From the NCBI RefSeq assembly GCF_014202945.1, contig NZ_JACHHW010000004.1, positions 1 to 64,000 on the forward strand: a stretch of 64,000 nt of DNA. Direction: 5' to 3'. The translations under genes were made by a program, and so were the position numbers. Shown here piece by piece: positions 17,848 to 26,459 of this stretch. Each line of letters begins with the position of its first letter. The stretch's first letter is position 1. The DNA comes from Zhongshania antarctica. Its GTDB lineage: Bacteria; Pseudomonadota; Gammaproteobacteria; Pseudomonadales; Spongiibacteraceae. The notes beneath the pieces are model-generated. The model searched no databases and had not been told where the DNA came from. It worked only from the letters and a program-made list of their open reading frames with translations.

Positions 17848-18678
17848 TTAGGGTTTTAATAGACGTATGCCTTGGTCCTCTATACCGATGCGCTTCTGCT
17901 TATATAAGCGGCCGATGGCTTGTTTAAAGATCTTTTTACTAACGCCAAACAAACTATAGATCGCTTCTGGTGGGCTTTTGTCGCCGATGGCAAGAAAGCC
18001 GTCATTGGCTTCAAGTTGGGCAATGATCTTGGCTGCAATATCGTTGCCGCCAATATTAATAGGTTGGATGCTGAGGTCGATACGGCCGTCGTCGCGAACC
18101 TTTTTAACATAGGCAGTAAGTGTTTCGCCTTTGCGCAGTGGTCGAAGTAAGTCGCTATCGTAGAGTAGGCCCCAGTATTCATTATCGATAACCGCTTTAT
18201 ATCCCAGCTCTGTTTTACCGGCAACGATAACGTCAAAGCGTTGGCCTCGGCTTAAATGAGGGGCCGTATCTTCGATAAACTCGTCGAGCTTCATCGAAGC
18301 CACTATGCGGTAACTTTTGTCTAAGTAAATTTTGACCAGGGCTTTTTTGCCAGCGGTGATTTCACCCATATGCTCGGCATAGGGGAGTAGCAGCTCTTTA
18401 TCTAGTCCCCAATCCAAAAATGCACCGGTATCATTGATCTGAGCGATCTTTAGCAGAGCAACATCCCCTAACTGTGCCAGTGGCGTTTTACTGCTCGCAA
18501 TTAAGCTGCCATCACTATGGTGGTGAATAAAACCGTCGACAATATCACCGATTTGGCAATTCTCAGGTGCGTTTTTTCTACTGAGGAAAATGTCTCCTAA
18601 GTTACCACCATCGAGATAAAAGCCAGCAGGTGATTGGCGGCTGACCGTAAGCCGGTTAACGCGACCGATGTCGGGCAT
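17848..18678 (-). CDS. CvfB-family S1 RNA-binding protein
   Basis: A 276-residue cytoplasmic protein with tandem S1-type beta-barrels in about residues 1-210 and a C-terminal winged-helix-like domain (about 215-276, SLFGVSKKIFKQAIGRLYKQKRI). This layout is that of CvfB/YitL, an RNA-binding protein that affects virulence factor expression in Staphylococcus; the role in gammaproteobacteria is not established. The start codon is preceded by GAGGAAG at a suitable distance. Confidence 0.85.
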   Translation of the reverse strand: MPDIGRVNRLTVSRQSPAGFYLDGGNLGDIFLSRKNAPENCQIGDIVDGFIHHHSDGSLIASSKTPLAQLGDVALLKIAQINDTGAFLDWGLDKELLLPYAEHMGEITAGKKALVKIYLDKSYRIVASMKLDEFIEDTAPHLSRGQRFDVIVAGKTELGYKAVIDNEYWGLLYDSDLLRPLRKGETLTAYVKKVRDDGRIDLSIQPINIGGNDIAAKIIAQLEANDGFLAIGDKSPPEAIYSLFGVSKKIFKQAIGRLYKQKRIGIEDQGIRLLKP

Positions 18679-18784
18679 TCAAACTTCCTCGGGGAATTTA
18701 GCAGCAAGTCTAGTGCGACTTGCTGCTTGAGTACAGCAGGAAAAGATAGGTGTAAAGCGGTCCGCAAAGGGAGCCGCTACAAGC

Positions 18785-19963
18785 TTAGCTTAGCTCGATT
18801 GCCACCGCGAGCGCTTCACCACCTCCGATACACAGTGATGCGACACCGCGTTTCTTTCCGTATTGCTGCAAAGCATAGATTAAACTCACAATAATACGTG
18901 CGCCAGTGGAGCCAACGGGGTGGCCCTGGGCGCACGCGCCGCCGTGAACATTGACTTTGGCATGGTCTAATTCCAAGTCGCGTATTGCTAACATGGTCAC
19001 CATAGCGAAAGCTTCGTTGATTTCCCATAAATCAACGTCGTCCTTGCTCCAACCCGCTTTGGCTAACACTTTCTGCATCGCGCCAACCGGGGCGGTGGTG
19101 AATAGCTCGGGTTCAAGAGACTGGCGACTGTGGGCGACAATGCGAGCGAGGGGCTTTGTGCCAGTTTCGGCTAGGGCTGCTTCGCTCATTAACACCAATG
19201 CTGAAGCACCATCAGAAATCGAGCTCGCATTGGCGGCGGTGATAGTGCCGTCCTTTGAAAAAGCGGGCCGCAGCGTTGCTACTTTCTCAATAGATGCGGT
19301 GAGAGGTTGCTCATCGTCAGTTACCACAGTCTCGCCCTTGCGGGTTTTCACGGTGACTGGCGCGGTTTCGGCTTTCAGTGAACCATTTTCAATCGCGGTG
19401 CGGGCCCGATTGAGTGACTCAATGGCGTAAGCATCCATTTGCTCGCGGGTAAATTGATTGTCATCGGCAGTTTGCTGAGCAAAGCTGCCCATCATTCGAC
19501 CCGTGTAGGCGTCCTGCAGTCCGTCAAAGAACATGTGATCTTCAAATCCTTTGGCGCCAGTGCCTACGCCTTTGCGTGCATTGAGGACGATATGTGGCGC
19601 ATTGCTCATGCTCTCCATGCCACCGGCGACGACAATATCGCAGCTGCCCGCTTTAATTTGGTCGTGAGCATAAATAGTGGCTTGCATGCCAGATCCGCAG
19701 AGCTTGTTGATCGTAACCGCGCCCGTTGAATTAGGAATGCCTGCCATGATTGCGGCTTGGCGCGCGGGGCCTTGCTTGAGACCTGCTGGTAAGACGCAAC
19801 CCATAATGACATCGTCGATGTTAGCGGCGTTGATATTGGCGCGCTTAACTGCTTCGGCGATGGCGGTTGTGCCTAACTCGACCGCAGTCATCGCGCTTAA
19901 TGAGCCTAACATACTGCCCATTGGCGTACGGGTTCCGGAAACAATATAAACGGAATTGGACAT
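18785..19963 (-). CDS. Acetyl-CoA C-acetyltransferase (thiolase)
   Basis: A 392-residue thiolase that condenses two acetyl-CoA to acetoacetyl-CoA or cleaves 3-ketoacyl-CoA. The catalytic set is complete: C89 in the NKLCGSGMQA motif, the His in GGACAQGHPVGSTGAR and the second Cys in ASLCIGGGEALA. Length and motifs fit the degradative/biosynthetic type II acetyl-CoA acetyltransferases (AtoB/PhaA-like). An AAGGA site precedes the start. It lies downstream of a GlxA-type regulator on the same strand, separated by 133 bases, and not in a fadB operon, so its pathway partner (PHB, ketone or amino acid catabolism) is unclear. Confidence 0.94.
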   Translation of the reverse strand: MSNSVYIVSGTRTPMGSMLGSLSAMTAVELGTTAIAEAVKRANINAANIDDVIMGCVLPAGLKQGPARQAAIMAGIPNSTGAVTINKLCGSGMQATIYAHDQIKAGSCDIVVAGGMESMSNAPHIVLNARKGVGTGAKGFEDHMFFDGLQDAYTGRMMGSFAQQTADDNQFTREQMDAYAIESLNRARTAIENGSLKAETAPVTVKTRKGETVVTDDEQPLTASIEKVATLRPAFSKDGTITAANASSISDGASALVLMSEAALAETGTKPLARIVAHSRQSLEPELFTTAPVGAMQKVLAKAGWSKDDVDLWEINEAFAMVTMLAIRDLELDHAKVNVHGGACAQGHPVGSTGARIIVSLIYALQQYGKKRGVASLCIGGGEALAVAIELS

Positions 19964-20096
19964 AAAGTTTTTTCCTTAAATTAAGCGGCTGTTCAATGTG
20001 GGTTTTGCCCAGTGAAACCGGCGTGATTGGCGAGGGTGAATTGTAGAAAAAAAGTGGCGTATTTAGCCATAAATCTCTGTTTTTTTCAATTTTTAG

Positions 20097-21089
20097 CTAG
20101 CCTGACTTGTTTACTTCAAATAGTTTACGGCGCACTGCGCGACGGTATTCACCTGGGCTGCTTGTGTTGTGTTGCTTAAATAAGCGGCAGAAATAGCTGC
20201 TGTCGTTATAGCCACATTGCTGACCTATTTCCTCAATGGAAAGATTACTGTTTTGCAGGAGGTCTTGAGCTAACTCTAAGCGCATTTTCTGCATGTATTG
20301 CAGTGGCGGTAGGCCGGTGGCTTGCCTAAACCGGCGATGAAAGCTCCGCTCGCTTAGGCCGCTGAGGTGAGCGAGGTCTTTGATGTTAAATGCTTCATTC
20401 AAGTGTCTTGCTAACCAATTTTGGGCTAGGGCAATGGTTTCATCGCGGTGCAGGTCATTGCGGTCAACACGGTAACTGTTGCGGGAGAACGGGCGGCGGC
20501 TTTCTGGCGAGAACTGCTGGGCTACCCGGCGGGCAATTGATGGGCCCCAATAGCGGTCAATGAGGTGTATTACTAAGTCCGCTGCTGAGTTAACGCTACC
20601 GGTGCAGAAGAGGTTGTCAGCTTGGGTAATGAGGTAATCACGATGCAGAATCACTTGCGGGTAGCGGTTAGCGAAGTCGTCAAAATAGTGCCAGTGAGTG
20701 GTTGCTACTCGCTTGTTTAGTAATCCCGCTTCGGCGAGGAAATAGCTGGCATTGCCCACGGCGCAAATATCTGCACCACGACGTTCCTGCCGTTTTAACC
20801 AATCTTGGATTTCAGGACGGGTCGGTGCGCCTCGGTGAGGATGTCGCCAACGGCTGGGAATAATGATGAGGTCGTAGTTTTCGTCGGTGCAAAGTGTGGT
20901 GTTGGGGGTGATCTGCATGCCGCCCGATACGTGAATAGGCGCGGGGTCTAAACCAATAATTTCGATTTCAAGCAGGGGCGCACGCTCTTTTAGTTTAGAC
21001 ACGCTGTTTGCTGCTGTTAAGAGCTCCATCGGCAGGCTAATGCTGGTGGCGAGGGCGTCGTGAAATGCTAGAAGGGCGACTCGTTTCAT
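20097..21089 (-). CDS. GlxA/AraC-family transcriptional activator
   Basis: A 330-residue regulator with an N-terminal DJ-1/PfpI (class I amidotransferase-like) domain (about 1-185) and a C-terminal AraC helix-turn-helix pair (about 220-320), including the signature RLELAQDLLQNSNLSIEEIG and GYNDSSYFCRLFKQHNTSSPGEYR. In the amidotransferase-like domain the usual nucleophile Cys position is not Cys (the elbow reads VGNASYFLAEAGLL), so it is a ligand-sensing rather than an enzymatic domain. ATG at 21089 is preferred over an in-frame GTG three codons earlier because homologues begin MKRVALLAF-like. It is divergent from fabY, with a CTAAC-N3-GTTAG palindrome in the gap (21141-21153). Confidence 0.9.
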   Translation of the reverse strand: MKRVALLAFHDALATSISLPMELLTAANSVSKLKERAPLLEIEIIGLDPAPIHVSGGMQITPNTTLCTDENYDLIIIPSRWRHPHRGAPTRPEIQDWLKRQERRGADICAVGNASYFLAEAGLLNKRVATTHWHYFDDFANRYPQVILHRDYLITQADNLFCTGSVNSAADLVIHLIDRYWGPSIARRVAQQFSPESRRPFSRNSYRVDRNDLHRDETIALAQNWLARHLNEAFNIKDLAHLSGLSERSFHRRFRQATGLPPLQYMQKMRLELAQDLLQNSNLSIEEIGQQCGYNDSSYFCRLFKQHNTSSPGEYRRAVRRKLFEVNKSG

Positions 21090-21195
21090 GGCTGACACAT
21101 ACGTCTCATTTTTTGGCGGTTATATTATATTTAAAATAGCCTAACACCGTTAGACTACCTACTGAAATAGCAATCGCTAAAGACAAGGAATAAGT

Positions 21196-23064
21196 GTGAG
21201 TAAGCTTCCCGTAATTGTTGGTTTTGGTGGCGTTAATCCCGCCGGTCGTAGTTCATTTCACCATGGTTATCGCCGAATGGTGATTGACGCGCTATCTCAG
21301 GAAAAAGCGACACAGACCTTCCAGAGTCTATCGGCCATTATGGGTTTACCACCAGAAATGGCCGGTGACGAGGCACAGCGTCGCTATATTCTGGAGCACA
21401 CACTTATCCGTAAGATTGAAGGCAATATTTTTAACACCGACCAAGTGGGCTGGAATAAACGCATGGCCATGAGCGGTCGTGACGGTGATTTACAGTTTGT
21501 TACTCGGGCGCGGGATTTACCTGATGAGCTACCCGCAGGCTGGACTGTACAAGAATTAGGAAGCGGTAAAGTATCGGTTAGTATTAGCGGCGGCTGTAAT
21601 ATTTTGTTGCCGACTACGCGTAAAATTGAAGTTTCCTCGGCAGGGCAATTTCCGACGGGCTTTGATCCCGGTGCGCTGTATCCGTCGCGTAGCCATCCGC
21701 GGGGCTTGCAGCTCGCAATCTGCGGTGTTTCCGACGCGCTGAATGCGATGGGGATTGAATGGCAGGCGGTGATGGATCGCATAAAGCCAGACCAGATGGG
21801 GGTGTATGCCAGTTCGGCGATGGCGCAGCTTGACGAAAATGGCTTCGGCGGTTTGCTGTCGGCCCGCGCCAATGGCGGTAGGGTGAGCTCGAAAAATTTG
21901 GCGCTTGGTTTGGCGGATATGCCGGCTGATTTTGTTAGCGCCTATGTGTTGGGTAGCGTGGGCACCAGTGGGCCTAGTCTCGGTGCGTGCGCTACGTTCT
22001 TTTATAATTTGCGCCAAGCTGTGAATGAAATACGCAGCGGTAAAATTCGCGTTGCCGTGGTTGGTGTAGCCGAGTCGGCTATTGATCCAAATATCATTGA
22101 CGGCTATTACACCATGGGAGCGCTTGCTTCAGATGCCGATTTATTGAAGCTAGATGCCGGCAAAGGCTTGAGCGAGCCAGATCACCGCCGGGCCAGCCGT
22201 CCCTTTAGTAGTAACTGTGGCTTTACTGTTTCTGAATCATCTCAGTTTATTGTGCTCTTTGACGATGATTTGGCGATGGAGTTGGGTGCGCAGATACACG
22301 GTTCGGTACCTGATGTGTTTGTTAATGCTGACGGTTATAAAAAATCGATTTCTTCACCTGGCGTTGGTAATTACCTCACGGTTGCAAAGGCGCTGGCAGC
22401 GGCGGCGGGCATTGTCGGCGATAAAGCGATTAAACATCGCAGTTTTGTGCAGTCACATGGCACCAGTACCCCGCAAAATCGTGTGTCTGAGTCTCATATT
22501 CTCAATGAAGTTGCCAAGACCTTTGGTATCGAGAAGTGGCCGGTGGCGGCGATTAAAGCCTACCTAGGCCATAGTATTGGTGCGTCCTCGGGAGATCAGT
22601 TAATAGCGAGTTTGGGAGTTTGGAATGACAATATTATTCCCGGTATCAATACCATAGATCATATTGCTGACGATGTGCAGGATAGTAATTTACGCCTACA
22701 AAAAGAGCATATGGAAGTTGAGGAAGACAGCCTTGATGTAGCTGTATTGAACGCCAAAGGCTTTGGCGGAAATAATGCCTCGGCAGCGCTGCTGTCACCG
22801 AACTTGAGTAAAAAGTTACTTCAAGGTCGGCACGGCGCCAAAGCGTGGCAAAGCTATCTTGGGCGCCAGGAACAGAGCCGTGACCGAGCAACCGCTTACG
22901 ATAATAAGGCGAGTGAGACCGGCTTCGATGTGTTGTATAAATTCGGTGAAAATGTGCTGAGCGGTGAAGACTTGAGTATGAGTCGCGATGGTATTGGTAT
23001 TAAAGGCTGGGCCGCTAAAGTAGACCTCAATATTGAATCGCCCTTTGCCCAGTGGCTGAAATAG
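21196..23064 (+). CDS. fabY: FabY-type beta-ketoacyl-ACP synthase
   Basis: A 622-residue condensing enzyme. The N-terminus (LPVIVGFGG, then GRSSFHHGYRRMVID) closely matches what I know of Pseudomonas aeruginosa FabY, which starts fatty acid synthesis by joining acetyl-CoA and malonyl-ACP in place of FabH. The catalytic triad is visible: C265 in SLGACATFFYN, H421 in SHGTSTPQNR and H459 in LGHSIGASSGDQ. It is about 200 residues longer than FabB/FabF, as FabY is. The GTG start has an AAGGA site. The gene stands alone, divergent from an AraC-type regulator. The symbol is given by resemblance; a PUFA or polyketide-type synthase is less likely since no acyl carrier or ketoreductase domain is present. 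Confidence 0.85.
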   Translation: MSKLPVIVGFGGVNPAGRSSFHHGYRRMVIDALSQEKATQTFQSLSAIMGLPPEMAGDEAQRRYILEHTLIRKIEGNIFNTDQVGWNKRMAMSGRDGDLQFVTRARDLPDELPAGWTVQELGSGKVSVSISGGCNILLPTTRKIEVSSAGQFPTGFDPGALYPSRSHPRGLQLAICGVSDALNAMGIEWQAVMDRIKPDQMGVYASSAMAQLDENGFGGLLSARANGGRVSSKNLALGLADMPADFVSAYVLGSVGTSGPSLGACATFFYNLRQAVNEIRSGKIRVAVVGVAESAIDPNIIDGYYTMGALASDADLLKLDAGKGLSEPDHRRASRPFSSNCGFTVSESSQFIVLFDDDLAMELGAQIHGSVPDVFVNADGYKKSISSPGVGNYLTVAKALAAAAGIVGDKAIKHRSFVQSHGTSTPQNRVSESHILNEVAKTFGIEKWPVAAIKAYLGHSIGASSGDQLIASLGVWNDNIIPGINTIDHIADDVQDSNLRLQKEHMEVEEDSLDVAVLNAKGFGGNNASAALLSPNLSKKLLQGRHGAKAWQSYLGRQEQSRDRATAYDNKASETGFDVLYKFGENVLSGEDLSMSRDGIGIKGWAAKVDLNIESPFAQWLK

Positions 23065-23170
23065 GCATTATAAGGGGAAAGTGCGCTTCCTTTAGGGAAA
23101 ATACGGATATAGCTCAGCACGGTCCTATGGCTAAATGTCATGGCTATATTTGGTATAAGGCCAGAGGATT

Positions 23171-23593
23171 ATGAGAGAGTTTGTTCGTCATCCCAGTGAT
23201 ATACCACTGGATGTGAAAATACTGAGCGAAGCTGGGGCACGCCATGCGCATATGCATGATGTGAGTATGGCTGGTTTGTCCTGTTTGGTTGCCCGTGAGA
23301 TTAAAGCAGGGAGTCGAGTGGAGTTTTATGTGCCCTCGATCTCGGAGGAATCAAGTGGTCGCGGTACGGTGGTTTGGTGTCGGCCGCAGCGCGAAAAATA
23401 CCAATTAGGCATTCAGTTTCACGCCGGAAAAGATGTGTTTCGGGCGAGAATGGTCGAACAATTGTGTCAAATTGAGCATTATCGGCGTGAAGTAGAGCAG
23501 TTTGAGTCGCGAATCCTTAATAGTGAGGAGGCTGCTGCTGAATGGATATCTCTTTACGCTGCAGATTTTGACCGTTTATTTCCCCTAGAATAG
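23171..23593 (+). CDS. PilZ-domain protein
   Basis: A 140-residue protein whose first 100 residues form a PilZ domain, a c-di-GMP receptor. The N-terminal arginine region (MREFVRHPSDIPL) and the D-x-S-x-x-G motif (DVSMAGLSC) are present, followed by the conserved strand VVWCRPQREKYQLGIQF. The classical R-x-x-x-R is imperfect: R2 and R6 are spaced as in RxxxR, so binding is plausible. The C-terminal 40 residues are helical. AGAGG precedes the ATG. A strong terminator follows at 23678-23706. It may read the c-di-GMP made by the GGDEF-EAL protein at 54238-55887. Confidence 0.85.
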   Translation: MREFVRHPSDIPLDVKILSEAGARHAHMHDVSMAGLSCLVAREIKAGSRVEFYVPSISEESSGRGTVVWCRPQREKYQLGIQFHAGKDVFRARMVEQLCQIEHYRREVEQFESRILNSEEAAAEWISLYAADFDRLFPLE

Positions 23594-23677
23594 ATGTTTT
23601 CAAAGAGAATATCCTAGCTCTAGTGTCCAGTCAGGTGTTATTGCTCAAGACAGCACTTTGAATTCATGGTTGAATAT

Positions 23678-23706
23678 ATCCCCCGCAATGTCGGGGGATT
23701 TTTTTT
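23678..23706 (+). terminator. Intrinsic terminator after PilZ gene
   Basis: An 8-bp stem ATCCCCCG/CGGGGGAT (23678-23685 with 23692-23699) with a six-base loop and an uninterrupted T-run to 23706. It ends the PilZ transcript and shows that the next coding region begins downstream of it. Confidence 0.93.
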
Positions 23707-23723
23707 GCTTAAGGATATATACC

Positions 23724-24242
23724 ATGAAGCACGAGGCAACGGCCCGAGTCGTTATTGATCTGCCCCGGGAAGAGGCGTGGGCTTTGCTCAAAGATTTGTC
23801 GCTGGCCCACAACTATGTCCCTGCGGTTACCCGCACTGAAATAACCAGCGAGAATGCGAGCGGTTTAGGCGCAAGTCGGCGGGTGTATCAGCGCTCCGGA
23901 AAAGGCATGGATGAGACCGTGACCGAATGGAACGAAGGCCATGGCTTTGTTATTCGCTTGCATAAAGGCGAGAAGGGCGCGCCGCCGCCATTTCGGCAGG
24001 CGATATTTCGCTACCGGATTGAAGACGCTGGCCATAGCCGTACTGCATTAACCGCCAGCCTTGCTTTTGATATGCGCTGGGGGCCGCTAGGGCGTATTTT
24101 ATACGAGCGTTTGCTGCGCAAAGTATTTCGCGGCGTAATATACGATATCGCACTTAGCATGAAGCAATTCTATGAGTCGGGCGAGGCGGTGAGCAGTGGC
24201 CAGTTAAAGCAGTTGCGCATTGGCGCGAGGCAAGAAATTTAA
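23724..24242 (+). CDS. SRPBCC (START-like) family protein
   Basis: A 172-residue protein of the polyketide cyclase/START-like fold: an N-terminal strand and helix (ARVVIDLPREEAWALLKDL), a central antiparallel sheet and a long C-terminal helix. These proteins bind hydrophobic ligands; the ligand here is unknown. ATG at 23724 is chosen because AAGGA lies 10 bases upstream and because an in-frame upstream start would place the N-terminus inside the terminator at 23678-23706. The stop overlaps the next start in a TAATG arrangement, so it is coupled to the nitroreductase gene. Confidence 0.75.
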   Translation: MKHEATARVVIDLPREEAWALLKDLSLAHNYVPAVTRTEITSENASGLGASRRVYQRSGKGMDETVTEWNEGHGFVIRLHKGEKGAPPPFRQAIFRYRIEDAGHSRTALTASLAFDMRWGPLGRILYERLLRKVFRGVIYDIALSMKQFYESGEAVSSGQLKQLRIGARQEI

Positions 24243-24799
24243 TGGATGCGCTTGATTTACTTAAAAGTCGTAACTCTGCTGCCAAGCTAGCAAGCCCGGG
24301 CCCTTCTGAGCAGGAATTGGCCGAAATTTTCGCGGCGGCAATGCGCGCGCCAGATCACAGTCGCTTGCGACCGTGGCGTTTTTTGCAAATTCGGGGTGCG
24401 GGTTTGAGCGCGCTCGGGGATTTGTTTGCCGAGGCGGCCTTGCACCGAGAGCCTGCGATCGGCGAAGCCGAGCTCCAGCGTTTCCGACAGCAACCGCTGC
24501 GTGCGCCGCTTATTATTGTGGTAATTAGCTGCATACAAGAACATCTAAAAGTCCCCCGCATTGAACAGCAAATGTCGGCAGCCTGTGCCGCCCACGGCAT
24601 TTTATTAGCGACGGACGCGCTGGGTTATGCGGGTATTTGGCGCACCGGGTCTAACGCCTTTGATGCCCATGTTATGGCAGGCTTGGGACTTTCGGCCAAT
24701 GAAGAGATAGCGGGCTTTATTTATATTGGCAGCCGTGATGGCCGAGCCAAGCCGCTACCGGCGCTAAAAATGGCCGATTATGTAAAAGACTGGAGATAA
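24242..24799 (+). CDS. Nitroreductase family protein (YdjA-like)
   Basis: A 185-residue FMN-dependent oxidoreductase of the nitroreductase superfamily. The N-terminal RNSAAKLASPGPS segment, the AAMRAPDHSRLRPWRFL motif that contacts FMN and the C-terminal GFIYIGSRDG motif match the compact YdjA subgroup. It overlaps the preceding SRPBCC gene (TAATG) and is followed after 2 bases by a crotonase gene, giving a three-gene operon. The physiological substrate is unknown. Confidence 0.85.
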   Translation: MDALDLLKSRNSAAKLASPGPSEQELAEIFAAAMRAPDHSRLRPWRFLQIRGAGLSALGDLFAEAALHREPAIGEAELQRFRQQPLRAPLIIVVISCIQEHLKVPRIEQQMSAACAAHGILLATDALGYAGIWRTGSNAFDAHVMAGLGLSANEEIAGFIYIGSRDGRAKPLPALKMADYVKDWR

Positions 24800-24801
24800 T
24801 A

Positions 24802-25632
24802 ATGAATACTGTTACCCCTCCGCTGTACACCACTTTAGCGGTACAGTTAGAAGAGCACGTTGCGTGGGTCGCCTTAAACCGCCCCGAGAAAGCTAACGCA
24901 ATGAATGAGCCAATGTGGGCCGAAATTCAAGCCTGCTTTGAATGGTTAGATACCGAGCCAAGTGTACGTGTAGTGGTGCTGTGTGGTGAAGGTCGACATT
25001 TTTGTGCGGGCATTGATCTGGCTATGTTTGCTGGCCTTGGTCAGGGCGCGGATGGTGTAGAAAAATCCCGGTTTATTGAACAATTTCGCGGTGTTATTTT
25101 GCGCTTGCAGGGCAATCTTACCGCTATTGAACGTTGTCGCAAGCCTGTTATTGCGGCAATTCAAGGCAGCTGTGTTGGCGGCGGTGTCGATATTGTCAGT
25201 GCCTGCGATATGCGCTTTTGCTGTGAGGGCGTGAAATTTTCTATAAAAGAAATTGATATCGGCATGGTCGCTGATGTTGGTACTTTGCAGCGTTTGCCGC
25301 ATATTGTGCCCCAGGGAATTGTCAGGGAACTAGCCTATACTGGTCGTAATGTTTACGCTGCTGAAGCCGAAAAAATTGGCTTGGTTAATCGCGCTTACGA
25401 CTCTTATGAAGAAATGATTGAGTCGGTTTCAGAGCTTGCTCAAGATATTGCGCGCAAATCGCCATTGGCCATTCGCGGTACTAAGCAAATGTTGCTGTAT
25501 AGCCGTGATCACAGTGTAGCCGACGCCCTGAATTATCAGGCAACTTGGAATGCTGGCATGCTGAGTTTTGAGGATGTGATGCTGGCTATTGGCGCCACCA
25601 GTGAAGGCAAATCCGCAGATTTTAAAGATTAA
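24802..25632 (+). CDS. Crotonase family, probable dienoyl-CoA isomerase
   Basis: A 276-residue enoyl-CoA hydratase/isomerase-fold enzyme. The CoA/oxyanion-hole motifs are HFCAGIDLAMF (about 68-78) and CVGGGVDIVSACDMR (about 130-144). The segment GMVADVGTLQRLP (about 156-168) has Asp where hydratases have their catalytic Glu, as in delta3,5-delta2,4-dienoyl-CoA isomerases (ECH1 type), which handle unsaturated fatty acids in beta-oxidation. It is the last gene of a tight operon with an SRPBCC protein and a nitroreductase, followed by a possible stem-loop at 25656-25687. Confidence 0.87.
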   Translation: MNTVTPPLYTTLAVQLEEHVAWVALNRPEKANAMNEPMWAEIQACFEWLDTEPSVRVVVLCGEGRHFCAGIDLAMFAGLGQGADGVEKSRFIEQFRGVILRLQGNLTAIERCRKPVIAAIQGSCVGGGVDIVSACDMRFCCEGVKFSIKEIDIGMVADVGTLQRLPHIVPQGIVRELAYTGRNVYAAEAEKIGLVNRAYDSYEEMIESVSELAQDIARKSPLAIRGTKQMLLYSRDHSVADALNYQATWNAGMLSFEDVMLAIGATSEGKSADFKD

Positions 25633-25655
25633 GAGTAATCTGAAGTGCTCGCGTC

Positions 25656-25690
25656 AAAAGCAGGGTGCTTGTTCTGGCTCTGCTTTTGCT
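25656..25690 (+). terminator. Possible intrinsic terminator
   Basis: AAAAGCAG (25656-25663) pairs with CTGCTTTT (25680-25687) around a 16-base loop, ending in T residues. The stem is short and the loop large, so support is moderate; position right after the dienoyl-CoA isomerase gene fits. Confidence 0.45.
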
Positions 25691-25753
25691 AATTTTCCTG
25701 CTCCGCAAATCGCGTTTGGCGTTTAGGCCAAGACATTAAGGCGTTGTTATTTC

Positions 25754-26335
25754 ATGCAAACACGTACAATTTTTAAAACGCCATTGGTTAGTGGCTTTTT
25801 TCGTTTGGTTTTTATGGCGCTAACCCGCTTAAGGGGTTGGCGGATAGAGGGCGAAAAGCCCAAAGATAAAAAATATGTTTTGATCGCCGCGCCGCACACC
25901 AGCAACTGGGACTTTCCCACAATGATGGCGGCGTCTTTTATATTAGGCTTGGATGTGCATTGGATCGGCAAGCATACCTTGTTTCCAGCAGGGCCTTTTG
26001 GCGCACTGATGCGCTGGTTTGGCGGCATCGGTATTGATCGACGCAAAAAACATAATACCGTCGAGCAAATGGTGGCTAATTTTAATGAGCGCGATGAGTT
26101 AGTGGTAATCATTACCCCAGAAGGCACTCGTAGTAAGGTGAATCACTGGAAGGCCGGCTTTTATCATATTGCGGTGGGGGCGGGGGTGCCGATTTACATG
26201 GCTTATGTTGACACCAATTTGAATGTGGTGGGCATGGGGCCTGCATTTCACCCCACCGGCGACTATGAAAAAGATATAGTCGAAATACGGTCTTTTTACG
26301 CTGACAAAAGAGGATTCAGACCGCATAGTGAATGA
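25754..26335 (+). CDS. 1-acylglycerol-3-phosphate acyltransferase-like protein
   Basis: A 193-residue member of the PlsC acyltransferase superfamily. Block I is HTSNWDF, an HX4D variant, at about residues 46-51. Block III is ITPEGTRSKV near 118-127, with GGIGIDRRKKHN between them (block II-like). An N-terminal hydrophobic patch may attach it to the membrane. This short subgroup is common in marine gammaproteobacteria and its acceptor lipid is not established. The ribosome site is weak, so the start is uncertain by a few codons. Confidence 0.85.
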   Translation: MQTRTIFKTPLVSGFFRLVFMALTRLRGWRIEGEKPKDKKYVLIAAPHTSNWDFPTMMAASFILGLDVHWIGKHTLFPAGPFGALMRWFGGIGIDRRKKHNTVEQMVANFNERDELVVIITPEGTRSKVNHWKAGFYHIAVGAGVPIYMAYVDTNLNVVGMGPAFHPTGDYEKDIVEIRSFYADKRGFRPHSE

Positions 26336-26459
26336 ACTGTCTCTACTGAGTTTGGCGTAGATATTCTTAGCTGTTAATCAATAATAATAGATAGACGCGC
26401 GCTCTGTTTAGGTTTTGGCTAGGGGCGCATACAGCTAATAACAACGACTGGAAATTGCG

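Noticed and set aside
23658-23723. N-terminal extension of the SRPBCC protein.
   Set aside because: It runs through the terminator hairpin at 23678-23706; ATG 23724 has its own ribosome site.
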